Part shown: in pieces, positions 54,201 to 63,015 of the stretch
Numbering within the stretch: the first letter of the stretch is position 1
Layout of the letters: each line of letters opens with the position of its first letter
Origin: Paenibacillus harenae
Lineage (GTDB): Bacteria > Bacillota > Bacilli > Paenibacillales > Paenibacillaceae
Direction of reading: 5' to 3'
Assembly: GCF_030812415.1 (NCBI RefSeq)
Contig: NZ_JAUSST010000002.1
Coordinates: 930,001 to 994,000, forward strand
Length of the DNA stretch: 64,000 nt
Made by a program: the position numbers and the translations under genes
The notes under the pieces: model-generated
Told to the model about the DNA's origin: nothing
The model's database searches: none
The model's input: only the letters and a program-made list of their open reading frames with translations

Positions 54201-54325
54201 TTTCCAAAGGCATGGCGGTAACGGTAATCGGCGGCTTAACAAGTTCTACGCTGCTTACGCTGATCTTCGTACCGATGGTTTACGAGCTTGTGAACCGCAG
54301 AAAGAAAAAACAAGTTCAAGAATAA
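51296..54325 (+). CDS. RND superfamily exporter (SwrC/AcrB-like)
   Basis: This 1009-residue RND permease has 12 helices and two large extracytoplasmic loops. The proton-relay region in TM4 reads AIGRVIDDSIVVIENIYRR with the paired Asp residues. GAAPEEIMEKVTKPIEQ and GANGVTT-type porter segments are of HAE1/SwrC style. B. subtilis SwrC exports surfactin and is the nearest named type. No membrane-fusion or outer-membrane partner gene is present, as expected for a one-membrane cell. TTG 51296 follows GAGGAGTGAG. The strong terminator after it closes the kinase-regulator-exporter operon. Confidence 0.92.
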   Translation: MKSIIRFSLNNKFALWILTALVMFAGLYSGLNMKMETMPDITIPIVNVTTVLPGAAPEEIMEKVTKPIEQRTRNLEGVNVVSSTSYENASSVVIEYDYETDMEKAETEVKSLLADIALPEGAQDPQVSRISLNAFPVVSLSLSDEKLTLEQLTKLVQASILPELQGIEGVASTQMSGQNVMQGDLTFKPEALAQYGLNEDMVKGMIQASAIKAPLGIFEFGDSEKAIVVDGNVVTEDDLRNLILMPNVKLGDVADLNVGGKAESISRTNGQDAIGINIVKAADSNTVDVVNNVKDAIKELEQDNDGLVILTTLDQGKPIEDSVHTMINKALIGAIFAVIIILIFLRDIRSTIIAVVSIPLSILIALFILSQMDITLNIMTLGAMTVAIGRVIDDSIVVIENIYRRMSLKGEKLKGKELILDSTKEMFVPIMSSTIVTIAVFLPLALVSGMIGEIFMPFALTIVFALLASLLVAITVVPMLAHMMFRNGLKPGKEHHDKPGRLAEWYKKVLRVSLNHKVITSLIAVLLLVGSLFLVPVIGVSFIAGDEQKSVMVTYNPAPGETLEQVKAMALEAEELLLAREDQGIDIVQFAVGGSNPFSPGASKQALFNLTFNDDTKNFVEEKEKIVPLLQELGGKGEWKQQDFAAGGLGGSGLSMLVYGPDMDTITPVVEQLTAKLTDNPDLKKIDSSLSETYEQYRIVADQSKLSQNGLTAGQIAMALSPVRETPLLTTIEVDGEEVNVYVKVEQKTYKEKADLENVMLKTPMGTEVALKDVVTIEEGESPNTITSRDDRIYAEVSAEATSSDIGAVSAELQTMIDEMELPAGVNIEMGGVTEQINESFMQLGLAMLAAIAVVYLVLVITFGGALTPFAILFSLPFTVIGALVGLFLAGETLSVTAMIGALMLIGIVVTNAIVLIDRVIHKEKEGLSVREALLEAAGTRLRPILMTAIATIGALLPLALGFESGGLISKGMAVTVIGGLTSSTLLTLIFVPMVYELVNRRKKKQVQE

Positions 54326-54352
54326 CGGTAACAACCTTGCTCTATAAATGAG

Positions 54353-54393
54353 AAAGCTGACCCTGGCCATACGGCTATAGGTCAGCTTTTTTT
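54353..54393. terminator. Bidirectional terminator after the RND gene
   Basis: AAAGCTGACC pairs with GGTCAGCTTT with an inner loop, followed by a T run; A-rich on the other side, so it can also serve the convergent cupredoxin gene. Confidence 0.88.
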
Positions 54394-54410
54394 ATAAAGA
54401 GATAGGTTGA

Positions 54411-54833
54411 TCAGGAAACCGTTAATTTGCCTACCATGTCCGCATGGCCGGAGCCGCATTGGATGGAGCAGTGGAAGTCGTATGAGCCTGCTTTGTCGAC
54501 GGTGAACGTTGCGCTCTCGCCGTTTTTCAAATTGACGTCGAAATCAGGTATTTCAAGACCATGGTTTCCGGTGTCGTTTTTCAACGTAATCGTTACTTTA
54601 TCGCCGGCGTTCAACTTGATATCCGGTGGATCGAACTCGAAGTTTGCGGCATTCACGGTGATCGATTTTGTTTCTCCGCCGCCCTCTCCGCCAGCCTCTC
54701 CGGCATTCTCTCCGGCCGGAGGCGTCGTGCCGCCGTTGTTATTGTTGGTGTTATTGCCGCCGCCGCAGCCGCTTAATGCCATGACTGCAGCCAAAGCGGT
54801 GACCGTTAAAGTCAGCGCTAGCTTCTTCTTCAT
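54411..54833 (-). CDS. Cupredoxin lipoprotein with CuA-like site
   Basis: This 140-residue exported lipoprotein starts MKKKLALTLTVTALAAVMAL and has the lipobox LSGC at residues 20-23. A Gly/Asn/Thr/Pro-rich spacer (to about 55) follows, then a cupredoxin domain. The copper ligands are His in NHGLEIP and the C-terminal run CSIQCGSGHADM: Cys-x3-Cys-x3-His-x2-Met, exactly the spacing of the dinuclear CuA centre of cytochrome oxidase subunit II. There are no membrane helices of a COX2 protein. It is monocistronic. It may carry electrons or deliver copper at the outer face of the membrane. Confidence 0.85.
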   Translation of the reverse strand: MKKKLALTLTVTALAAVMALSGCGGGNNTNNNNGGTTPPAGENAGEAGGEGGGETKSITVNAANFEFDPPDIKLNAGDKVTITLKNDTGNHGLEIPDFDVNLKNGESATFTVDKAGSYDFHCSIQCGSGHADMVGKLTVS

Positions 54834-54990
54834 GCTGTATTCCTCCTCATGTAGTGCTGATGCGATGGCGGTATAGCCATTCCGTCTTCCTATAACTTTC
54901 CCTGCAATACCAGCTTTTAAACGTTGCAACCATTTGCAGAGCCTCTTCGTTATAACAAGAGATAGATTGGAACGAAGAGGGGGATCAGCA

Positions 54991-55812
54991 ATGCTTGAAG
55001 CGATGAAGCATCGCCCGATCCAGCGATCGAAAGCCAGATTGCTGGCCGGCAAATGGTGGTTCACGATCAAACGTTATGCGTCGTGGCTATCCCCGAAGAT
55101 ACGTATCGCCAAGGACCGTTCGGTTAATAGCGCCGCTTATTGTATTTTCACGCATCGGACGCCATTATTCCGGGAGCTTAAGGAAGTCGATCGATGGCTT
55201 CATAATAATAAGGCTGTTAACTTGAAGCTGGCAGCTGGCAAGCTGGACGGTTTATTGCTTAAGCCCGGCGAGACGTTTTCGTATTGGCGTACGATCGGGA
55301 AACCCACAAGAAGCAAGGGCTACGTGGAAGGAATGGTGCTGTTTTACGGCGGTTTTAAGACTGGGGTAGGCGGCGGTTTATGCCAAATGTCGAATCTTAT
55401 TTATTGGATGACGCTCCATACCCCTTTGACCGTTACGGAGAGGCATCGTCACAGCTACGATGTATTTCCCGATGTGAATCGTACGCAGCCGTTCGGAAGC
55501 GGGGCTACATGCGCTTATAACTACCTCGATCTGCAAATTAAGAATACGACCGATACAACATATCAATTGCGCGTAAGGGTTAGCGATAATGAGCTTATCG
55601 GGGAGTGGAGAGCGGAATTACCCGAATACAGGCGCTACGAGGTATACGAGAAGGAGCATCTTATGGCTTCACAGCCGTGGGGCGGCTATATTCGCAGCAA
55701 TGTTATCCACCGCAGGACGTTTAATAGCGACAATCAGTTGATAGCGGATGAATATGTGTCTTCTAACAACGCTCTCATGATGTACGCGCCTCTTCTGGAA
55801 CAGCCGGTTTGA
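54991..55812 (+). CDS. VanW family protein
   Basis: This 273-residue protein has a clear VanW core (about residues 65-220): LKPGETFSYWRTIGKPTRSKGY, GGGLCQMSNLIYWMTLHTPLTVTERHRHSYDVFPD and FGSGATCAYNYLDL. It begins with a basic N-terminus and has no signal peptide or membrane helix, unlike the YoaR-type VanW proteins. AGAGGGGG precedes the ATG. VanW occurs in some vancomycin-resistance clusters, but no van genes are near, and the function is unknown. Confidence 0.88.
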   Translation: MLEAMKHRPIQRSKARLLAGKWWFTIKRYASWLSPKIRIAKDRSVNSAAYCIFTHRTPLFRELKEVDRWLHNNKAVNLKLAAGKLDGLLLKPGETFSYWRTIGKPTRSKGYVEGMVLFYGGFKTGVGGGLCQMSNLIYWMTLHTPLTVTERHRHSYDVFPDVNRTQPFGSGATCAYNYLDLQIKNTTDTTYQLRVRVSDNELIGEWRAELPEYRRYEVYEKEHLMASQPWGGYIRSNVIHRRTFNSDNQLIADEYVSSNNALMMYAPLLEQPV

Positions 55813-55888
55813 CGCATAGAATGCGAACGGAGAGGTGAACCTATTCCTATTGCTCGAGATACGATAAAAATAGGAAGGTGTCGTTTAC

Positions 55889-56230
55889 ATGCTCCGTCAT
55901 ATCGTTATGAAGGCAGTATTCGTCCTCTTGAGCTTCGCGCATTCGGAGGTCATGTCCGGAGAAGAGGTGGCGCTTCATGCCGAACCAAGCTATGCGAAGT
56001 GGGGGAAGCTGGCAATGGAGGAGACCGCCAAGGCGTATCATGACGCTTCCATCATCGATTACAAATACGAGGGAAGGCACGCGATGGGCCAAGGCGAGGC
56101 CGAGGAGAGCTTTCTGCTATGGCTAAGGCAAGATGGCCGTGAATTCGGCGTTCGCGTCAAAATAAGGATTGAAGCTTCTGCGGACAAGCTTAGAGGAGTC
56201 AAGCTGGTGGAGATTCAACCGAATAATTGA
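55889..56230 (+). CDS. DUF3889 family small exported protein
   Basis: This 113-residue protein matches the DUF3889 pattern: PSYAKWGKLAMEETAKAYHDASIIDYKYEGR followed by an amphipathic C-terminal half ending VKLVEIQPNN. The N-terminus is short and hydrophobic (MKAVFVLLSFAHSEV) and may be a signal peptide. AGGAAGGTG precedes the ATG; a second ATG lies 18 bases in. The family is restricted to Bacillales and uncharacterised. Confidence 0.75.
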   Translation: MLRHIVMKAVFVLLSFAHSEVMSGEEVALHAEPSYAKWGKLAMEETAKAYHDASIIDYKYEGRHAMGQGEAEESFLLWLRQDGREFGVRVKIRIEASADKLRGVKLVEIQPNN

Positions 56231-56309
56231 AACATGTTTTGACGCATGGACGTATAAGTGGCTAACGGGCGATAGCGCCTCATACTGGTTTTAGGAGAGG
56301 AGAAACAAT

Positions 56310-56621
56310 ATGTTAATTACGACAACGCCGACCATAGAAGGTCGCACGATTCAAGAGTATTCAGGCGTAGTTACAGGCGAAGCGATCATGGGAGCTAACG
56401 TAGTGCGCGACTTCTTCGCATCGATAACCGATATTGTAGGCGGTCGTTCCGGCGCTTACGAGAGCAAGCTGAAGGAAGCGCGGGATATAGCTATTGAAGA
56501 GATGAAGCAGCAAGCTTCGCGCCTTGGCGCTAACGCGATTGTAGGTATCGATATCGATTATGAGGTCATTCGCGAAGGCATGTTAATGGTAGCGGTCAGC
56601 GGAACGGCGGTCCGAATATAA
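56310..56621 (+). CDS. YbjQ (DUF74) family protein
   Basis: This 103-residue protein belongs to the YbjQ/DUF74 family, sometimes called a heavy-metal-binding domain. Signatures are [34 protein letters not shown], a central [11 protein letters not shown] and [14 protein letters not shown]. It forms homo-oligomers in solved structures. GGAGAGGAG precedes the ATG, and a strong terminator follows. The real function is unknown. Confidence 0.9.
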   Translation: MLITTTPTIEGRTIQEYSGVVTGEAIMGANVVRDFFASITDIVGGRSGAYESKLKEARDIAIEEMKQQASRLGANAIVGIDIDYEVIREGMLMVAVSGTAVRI

Positions 56622-56652
56622 TAAACGGAATGTTGTGTTGGAACGTTCAAAG

Positions 56653-56700
56653 AAAAAGCGACAATACTGATGCCTTTTGGCGGGTAGTTGTCGCTTTTTT
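56653..56700 (+). terminator. Rho-independent terminator after the YbjQ gene
   Basis: AAAAAGCGACAA pairs with TTGTCGCTTTTT, a 12-bp stem with a long loop, followed by more T. Confidence 0.88.
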
Positions 56701-56887
56701 TATTTTCTGTTGTTCTCGTTATTTTCTAATAGCGGTACCAAATAAACTTAGTACTGCTCCTAATCACGAAATAGATATACAATGGATTGGCAACCGATAT
56801 CCTTTGCAACCTAATGATTGGATAATTCGTTAATAATAAGATGCGCTGCTTGTTATGAGGGGCTTAGACAAAGAGAGGAGTCTGGAT

Positions 56888-59278
56888 GTGAACGGGATGA
56901 AAAAACGATTTATGCGAATCACGATGTTTGCCATTACACTGAGCTTGATTGCCGGTATCGTACTGCAAGCTGGAAGCAAGGCGAATGCTGCGCCGCAGGA
57001 TGAAGGAATAGAGGTTCAGACGAGCATTGGCTATCAAGGAAACGTGAAGCAAAACGAGTGGTATCCGGTACGCTTCAAGCTGACCAACAAGACGGGCGAG
57101 GATGTCAAGGGCGAGCTTGTATTGTCGGCTGTGTCCTCCATGAGCAATTCGTCGGTCGATTATGTCGCCAACGCGGAGCTTCCTATGAATACGGAGGTAG
57201 AGCTGACTATATCTGTTCCAGGCGATTCGTTATCAAAAAACACGAGCAAAATCCGTTTCTTCAAAGGCCAAATAAAAGATGGCAAAGCGATTCCGATTAT
57301 CGGCAACGATTACATTGAGACGAGAGTGACGTCGAGCTATACGATCGGCGTCATTTCCCGCGATCCGGATACGCTTAATTTCATGCCGACGCTGAATCAG
57401 CGCGGTTACGACATTACGGTCATTCCGATTGCGGAGGACGAGCTGCCTCATGAAGGTATTTTACTAGAGACATTGAATACGATCGTCATTAATGATACTG
57501 CTACAAGCAATTGGAAACCAGAGCAAGTGGAAGCTATTAAGGACTGGGTCATCCAAGGCGGGACGCTCGTGCTGTCGGGCGGAGCAGGTTATAGCAAGAC
57601 GTCGCAGGCGTTCCAAGACATCGCTCCGGTTACAGCCAGCGGTACGGCTGAGTTAACGAGTACCAAAGCTCTGACTGCCTATAGCGGCGGCACGGCACCG
57701 GAAAGTACGGGAACGATCACGGTTTCGAAAGGACAGCTGAACGAGGCTCAGTCTCTTCTTTCTGAAGGCGGCATTGAGCTTGCCGCGTCACGGAAGGTTG
57801 GCCTCGGCAGCGTCGTTTATGTAGCCTTCGATCCATCGCTTGCGCCCCTTGCAACATGGGCTGGAAGCGCCTCGTTATGGTCGAAGCTGCTGCAAGGAAC
57901 GTTAGCGCCGCTTACGCAAGGGATGATCAACGTATCCGACAATATGTTTTGGAATTACGGCAACCTGATCGACCAGTTTCCGTCTGTCAAAGCGCCTGAA
58001 TTTCTATTATTGCTCGCTATGTTCGCTATTTATATGGTTATCGTCGCACCGGTGCTGTATTTCATCTTGGCGAAGAAGGATCGCAGAGAATGGGCATGGT
58101 GGCTCATTCCTTCCGTTTCGATCATTACGGGCATCGTTATATTCTATTTTGGCGCTGCCGACAAGCGGGTGATGAGCGCCCATACGATCGAGATTATCGA
58201 GATGACGGGTCAAGGCGATGCGGTAAAGAACGGTGCAACAGGGGTGTTCGTGCCAAACGGCGGCAATGTGAAGCTGGCTTTCGACGAACAACGGCATATC
58301 GTCGCCTACCCTTCGGAGAATCAATCCGGCACGCTGGAGTTGACCGGCAAAACCCAGCATCGAATATCGGAAGGCACATCGTCCGTGTTGTGGCGCTCCG
58401 TACCTTATTGGTCGACGCGCAAAGCGTTGCTGGAGAAGAAAACCGTCCGAGGGGAATCCGGGCAGCTGGATCTTGCCTATTCCAATACGAACGGAAACAT
58501 TGAAGTCAAAGTTACGAATAACACCGCTGCGGATCTGACGAACGTTTCCTTGATTATGAATGGCAGCGCCCAGCGGATCGGCGACTTGAAGAAAGGCGAG
58601 AGCGGCAATGTGGCTTTGCCGAAGTCGTTGAATACCCAGATTGGTTATTATCCGTATGGCGATTTGGTGTTTCCAGGCTCATCCGGCAATAATGGCGCCG
58701 ACTTCGAATACGCTCGCGAACGCGAGCTCGTTAATATGTATATGAATCGCGACAATAGCGGACTTGCGATGAGTTCGCCATTGATAGTCGGCTTCAGCAT
58801 CGATCATGATCCTCTCTATACCGTGAACGGCGACATCGTGAAGGCCGATAATTTGACAATGTGGGTGCAGCGGCTTGGCGAAGTGAGACTGGAAGGCAAT
58901 CGCGTACAAGTGCCGGCCGGCGTCATTCAGCCTATCATTACGTCTAATAACTTGCAGCGAATGGATCATTACGGCAATGGCGTCTTAGGACTTGGCAACG
59001 GCGAACTGCAATTCGAATTCACGCTTCCGAATGCGAAACAGGTTAAATACGATAAGCTGGACATTATTTATAACAACCAATACAAGTCAGTCAGCGGCGT
59101 ATGGAGCATATGGAATGAAGCGAAGCAGCAATGGGTCGAGGCGACGATGCCGTCGCTTACCGATATTGCCGATTACTTAGCGAACGAGCAGTCGTTCCGA
59201 ATGAAGCTGACGGTAGCATCGGATATGGAGACCACATTGCCGCAGATTGCGTTGGAAGGAGTGACCATTGCGCCATGA
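56888..59278 (+). CDS. Large exported membrane protein with glutamine-amidotransferase-like domain
   Basis: This 796-residue protein is not a named family member known to me. It has a signal peptide with likely cleavage after ANA (about residue 34), a beta-sandwich (QNEWYPVRFKLTNKTGEDVKGELV), then a Rossmann-like domain of class I amidotransferase form (GVISRDPDTLNFMPTLNQRGYD...VIQGGTLVLSGGAG) without a catalytic Cys triad. Two membrane helices stand at about 371-394 and 402-421, and a long C-terminal extracytoplasmic part follows. GTG 56888 follows AGAGAGGAG. It overlaps the ABC ATPase gene by four bases and heads the last operon of the window. Confidence 0.75.
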   Translation: MNGMKKRFMRITMFAITLSLIAGIVLQAGSKANAAPQDEGIEVQTSIGYQGNVKQNEWYPVRFKLTNKTGEDVKGELVLSAVSSMSNSSVDYVANAELPMNTEVELTISVPGDSLSKNTSKIRFFKGQIKDGKAIPIIGNDYIETRVTSSYTIGVISRDPDTLNFMPTLNQRGYDITVIPIAEDELPHEGILLETLNTIVINDTATSNWKPEQVEAIKDWVIQGGTLVLSGGAGYSKTSQAFQDIAPVTASGTAELTSTKALTAYSGGTAPESTGTITVSKGQLNEAQSLLSEGGIELAASRKVGLGSVVYVAFDPSLAPLATWAGSASLWSKLLQGTLAPLTQGMINVSDNMFWNYGNLIDQFPSVKAPEFLLLLAMFAIYMVIVAPVLYFILAKKDRREWAWWLIPSVSIITGIVIFYFGAADKRVMSAHTIEIIEMTGQGDAVKNGATGVFVPNGGNVKLAFDEQRHIVAYPSENQSGTLELTGKTQHRISEGTSSVLWRSVPYWSTRKALLEKKTVRGESGQLDLAYSNTNGNIEVKVTNNTAADLTNVSLIMNGSAQRIGDLKKGESGNVALPKSLNTQIGYYPYGDLVFPGSSGNNGADFEYARERELVNMYMNRDNSGLAMSSPLIVGFSIDHDPLYTVNGDIVKADNLTMWVQRLGEVRLEGNRVQVPAGVIQPIITSNNLQRMDHYGNGVLGLGNGELQFEFTLPNAKQVKYDKLDIIYNNQYKSVSGVWSIWNEAKQQWVEATMPSLTDIADYLANEQSFRMKLTVASDMETTLPQIALEGVTIAP

Positions 59279-60291
59279 CGACAAATAAATCAACCATTGA
59301 GGAAATGAACGGCGATAACGCCGCTGCTGCTCCGAGCGAAAGGGCGGCAGCCGTGCCGATGATCGAAATAAAGGGGCTTGCCAAGCAGTTCGGAAGTTTC
59401 CATGCATTGAAAGGAATCGACCTGACGATTGCGAAAGGGACGGTATTCGGCTTTGTCGGGCCTAATGGCGCAGGCAAGTCGACGACGATGTCCATTCTCG
59501 CGACGCTGATGGCGCCGACGTCGGGTTATGCGAAGGTCGACGGCATCGACGTGACGAAGCAGCCTCATGAGGTGCGCAAGCGCATCGGCTACATGCCCGA
59601 CTTCTTCGGCGTATACGATCAGTTCAAGACGGTCGAATATTTGCATTTTTACGGGGCGAGCTACGGCATACCGAAGGCGGAGCGGGAGCAGCTGATTCCG
59701 CAGCTGCTGGAGCTTGTTAACCTTAGCGATAAGAAGGATGCCTATGTCGACACGTTATCGCGCGGAATGAAGCAGCGACTCTGCTTGGCGCGGTGCCTCG
59801 TCCATGACCCGGAGCTGCTCATTCTCGACGAGCCGGCATCGGGGCTGGATCCTCGCGCCCGCATCGAGATGCGGGAAATTTTGCGGGAGCTGAAGTCGAT
59901 GGGCAAGACGATCATTATTTCCTCGCATATTTTGCCGGAACTTGCGGAAATGGTAGATGAGATCGGCGTTATCGAGCATGGCCAGATGATCGCGCAAGGC
60001 AATGTCGCCGATATTCAGAACCGGATGCGCGTCAAACGGTTTCTTCATATTCGTTTTCTTGACCGCGAGGACGAGGCGGAAGCTTTCCTTCGCGATCGTC
60101 CCTATGTGAACCGGCTGCTGCGCGACGAACGAGGCATACAGGTGCATTTCGGCGGACAAGACGAGGAGCAGTCTGAACTGCTGCATGATTTAATCGGAGC
60201 GGGCTTCAAGCTCGTCTCGTACAGCGAAGCGCAGACCAATCTGGAGGACGTATTTCTCGAAATTACGAAAGGAGGCGACGGCGCCCAATGA
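59275..60291 (+). CDS. ABC transporter ATP-binding protein
   Basis: This 338-residue ABC ATPase of the drug/lipid or GldA/CcmA type has Walker A GPNGAGKST at about residues 62-70, Q-loop GYMPDFFGVYDQF, signature LSRGMKQRLCLARCLVHDP and Walker B LLILDEPASGLD. A polar N-terminal extension of about 25 residues and a C-terminal domain (220-338) follow the COG1131 pattern. Its start overlaps the previous stop, and its end overlaps the permease start, so the three genes are tightly coupled. Confidence 0.92.
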   Translation: MTTNKSTIEEMNGDNAAAAPSERAAAVPMIEIKGLAKQFGSFHALKGIDLTIAKGTVFGFVGPNGAGKSTTMSILATLMAPTSGYAKVDGIDVTKQPHEVRKRIGYMPDFFGVYDQFKTVEYLHFYGASYGIPKAEREQLIPQLLELVNLSDKKDAYVDTLSRGMKQRLCLARCLVHDPELLILDEPASGLDPRARIEMREILRELKSMGKTIIISSHILPELAEMVDEIGVIEHGQMIAQGNVADIQNRMRVKRFLHIRFLDREDEAEAFLRDRPYVNRLLRDERGIQVHFGGQDEEQSELLHDLIGAGFKLVSYSEAQTNLEDVFLEITKGGDGAQ

Positions 60292-61184
60292 GAGAGCAAA
60301 CGGCAGGGAAAAGCGGATTAAGCTGGCGGGCTAAGCTGATTAATCCGGTGCTGAACAAAGAGTTTCGGCTTCGCATGCGGACGCCTCGCTCGATGTGGAC
60401 ATTGTTTTTCTATTTGTTCGCGATCGGCTTAATGGCGCTCAGCGCTATTTATTTGACGCAGGTCATCTCCGGCAGCGGACGGGCGTTCGATCCCGAGACG
60501 AGCAAAGTATTGTTCATCTTCTTAAGCTTTGCGCAGCTAGGTCTTATCGCATTCATGGGACCTGGCCTTACGGCTGGCGTCGTAAGCGGCGAACGGGAGA
60601 AGCAGACGCTGAACCTGCTGCTTACAACGCAGCAAAGCTCGACGACGATTATACTAAGCAAGCTGGCGTCGTCGCTTAGCTTCATGGTGCTGATCGTGAT
60701 TAGCACGATTCCGGTATACAGCATGGTGTTTCTCTATGGCGGTATTTCGCCAAGGCAATTGCTTCTCGTATTCCTGTTCTATATTTTCATGATGCTCGTC
60801 CTGGGCTCCTTCGGCATTATGTTCTCGACGCTGTTCAAGCGGACGATGATATCGGTCATAGTTACGTACGGCATCACTTTGTTCATGTTCGCGGGTACGG
60901 CGCTGTTGTTTTTCGTAATGGTGGGCGTGATGCAAGAACTGTCTCCGAACGCAACGAATAGCTGGATTGGGCATATTCTCGCCTGGAACCCGGCAGCAGC
61001 GTTGTATAGCATATTGGATCCGGAAGTATCGCAGCAGGTTTATAATTACCGCAGTATGGGCGGATCGGCTCCTAAGAAACCGTTGCTTACACTGTGGCAG
61101 GAGTTTATCGTCATCTACTCGGTTCTATCCGCGCTGGCGTTATGGACGGCTATCCGCAAGCTTCGACCGAGATTAAAGCGTTAG
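60288..61184 (+). CDS. ABC transporter permease
   Basis: This 298-residue ABC-2 type permease has six predicted helices. The N-terminal NPVLNKEFRLRMRTPRSMWTLFFYLFAIG, the GPGLTAGVVSGEREKQTLNLLLTT coupling region and two later helix pairs are typical of permeases that pair with COG1131 ATPases (GldF/NatB-like). The start overlaps the ATPase stop (ATGA). The next gene begins 70 bases downstream. The substrate is unknown. Confidence 0.9.
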   Translation: MREQTAGKSGLSWRAKLINPVLNKEFRLRMRTPRSMWTLFFYLFAIGLMALSAIYLTQVISGSGRAFDPETSKVLFIFLSFAQLGLIAFMGPGLTAGVVSGEREKQTLNLLLTTQQSSTTIILSKLASSLSFMVLIVISTIPVYSMVFLYGGISPRQLLLVFLFYIFMMLVLGSFGIMFSTLFKRTMISVIVTYGITLFMFAGTALLFFVMVGVMQELSPNATNSWIGHILAWNPAAALYSILDPEVSQQVYNYRSMGGSAPKKPLLTLWQEFIVIYSVLSALALWTAIRKLRPRLKR

Positions 61185-61254
61185 TCGCTATCGATGCTAG
61201 CGATATTTAACCATATTAACAAGATGGAATGATAGGAAAGGCGGGAAGGCGGAT

Positions 61255-63003
61255 ATGAAGGACAATGTGCTGCTAGAGCTAATGAAGCCGGTACGGCGAA
61301 GGCTGACGACATTCACGGTTATCCGCTATACGCTGCTTGGTTTGTTTGGCGGAAGCATTCTAGGCTTGCTCCTTATTGCAGCCAGCCGGATTTGGCCCAT
61401 TCTTCATGTTCGCGTCTATGTTGCGGCAGCTGCAGGGCTTGGACTATGCGTCGGCGTCGCTATAGGCTGGTGGAAGCGCGCTTCGGTTAGAGAAACGGCG
61501 CGGACGATGGATAAGTCGGGGACCGAGGACGCGATCGTTACGGCGCTCGACGGTCTCGAGCGCGCGGATCTTGATGCGCAGCCGATTGTGCGGCTGCAAC
61601 GAGAAGCGGCAACCGAAGCGGCTCAGCACTATGTCGGCGAGCTGCATGCGCGGTTGCCCTGGCCGGCTTGGAGAAGGTGGCGCAAGCCGGTGTATGGGGT
61701 GGCAGCCGCATGGGTGGTGACGGCTGCTATGCTGCTGTGGCCCAATCCGCAGGATGATCGGGCCGAGGCGCTTGCGCAAGCGAGAGATCAGCTTGCGCAG
61801 TTGGAGCGCGAGGCGGAGAAGCTTGCCGAGCAGGTCGACGGCGCTTCGCTCCCGGAGGAGGCGAAGCAGGAGCTGTTGCAGCCGCTGGAGGAGCTGCGAA
61901 GCAAGCTGGACGCGTTAAGCGGCGATCCGCTAGCGGCGCTGGAGCAGCTGGAAGCTGCGATGCGCGAGCTTGAGAAGACCGCCAATCTGGCGAAGCGGGC
62001 GGCGGAGCGGCTTTCGGCTGCCGCCAAGGAGATGAGCGGCGACAACAACTTGCGGCAATTGGCCGAGGCGATGCAGGACCGCGACGCGGAAGGCGTGAGC
62101 AAGGCCATCGACAGCCTGCGATCGGAGCTGCAGCGTCTAACGCCGGAGCAGCGCAAAGCGATGGCGGAGCTGCTGGAGAAGCTGGCTGCCGAGCAGCTGC
62201 AGCAGGATAGCCAAGGCAATAGCGATCTTGCCTCTGCGCTTAAGCAGGCGGCGGAGCAGGCCCGCGAGGGCGGACATTCCGCGGGCGAGAAAGATGGTTT
62301 GGAAGCGCTCGAGGATGCACTTACCCGTGAATTGTCGCAGGAGGAGCTGGAACAACTGGCTAGGTCGATGGCGGAGCGTCTCGGCCAGGAAGGCGAGGAG
62401 CTTGCCGGCCAAGCAGCTGCGGCAGGGGCAGAAGTGCCTTCGGCATGGGCCGGAGGATCCGCTGGAGAAGGCAGTTCTTCAGGAACGCCCGCCGGTTCAG
62501 GCGGCAATACCGGCGGACAATCGCCAGGCCAAGGCGGCTCGAATCCGAACGGCGGTCAAGGCACATCGCCGGGCTCGGGTCAGGGACAAGGTTCTGGTTC
62601 AGGTGCCGGCGCTGGATCGGGTCAAGGAAGCGGCTCCGGGGCAGGCTCCGGATCGGGTCAAGGAAGCGGTTCAGGCGCAGGTCAAGGTTCTGGATCCGGA
62701 ACCGGTGCCGGATCGGGGCAAGGCGCCGGCGCAGGAATGGGTACGGGCGGGCGCTCGCTCGTTACGACGCCGCGCCATTTGGCCGGCTCGGGCAATACGC
62801 AGCAGGATGGCGGCCCTTCAACGGGTGGCCAGACGCAGACCGGCGGCAAGTCGCCGATGATCGACGGCATGACTCGTCCCTACGAGGAAGTGTACAACGA
62901 GTATGCGGCCGAAGCGAAGGAGTCGCTGGGAAGATCCCAACTGCCTGTCAGCATGCAGGATAAGGTTAAGCACTATTTTGAACAAATTCAACCTAACCGT
63001 TAA
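61255..63003 (+). CDS. DUF4175-like membrane protein with coiled coil and Gly-rich linker
   Basis: This 582-residue protein has three helices (about 24-44, 53-72, 146-163), a long Glu/Ala/Gln-rich coiled coil (about 170-395), a Gly/Ser/Gln-rich low-complexity region (about 395-510) coded by imperfect tandem DNA repeats, and a C-terminal segment YEEVYNEYAAEAKESLGR. The layout recalls DUF4175-type proteins that occur beside MoxR ATPases. GGGAAGGCGG precedes the ATG. It is 12 bases before the MoxR gene. A membrane scaffold role is inference. Confidence 0.72.
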   Translation: MKDNVLLELMKPVRRRLTTFTVIRYTLLGLFGGSILGLLLIAASRIWPILHVRVYVAAAAGLGLCVGVAIGWWKRASVRETARTMDKSGTEDAIVTALDGLERADLDAQPIVRLQREAATEAAQHYVGELHARLPWPAWRRWRKPVYGVAAAWVVTAAMLLWPNPQDDRAEALAQARDQLAQLEREAEKLAEQVDGASLPEEAKQELLQPLEELRSKLDALSGDPLAALEQLEAAMRELEKTANLAKRAAERLSAAAKEMSGDNNLRQLAEAMQDRDAEGVSKAIDSLRSELQRLTPEQRKAMAELLEKLAAEQLQQDSQGNSDLASALKQAAEQAREGGHSAGEKDGLEALEDALTRELSQEELEQLARSMAERLGQEGEELAGQAAAAGAEVPSAWAGGSAGEGSSSGTPAGSGGNTGGQSPGQGGSNPNGGQGTSPGSGQGQGSGSGAGAGSGQGSGSGAGSGSGQGSGSGAGQGSGSGTGAGSGQGAGAGMGTGGRSLVTTPRHLAGSGNTQQDGGPSTGGQTQTGGKSPMIDGMTRPYEEVYNEYAAEAKESLGRSQLPVSMQDKVKHYFEQIQPNR

Positions 63004-63015
63004 TAGGAGGCCATT

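Noticed and set aside
61788..62507. Minus-strand Ser/Ala-rich frame of 239 residues
   Set aside because: It mirrors the coiled-coil codons of the plus-strand gene, with no ribosome site or family motif.
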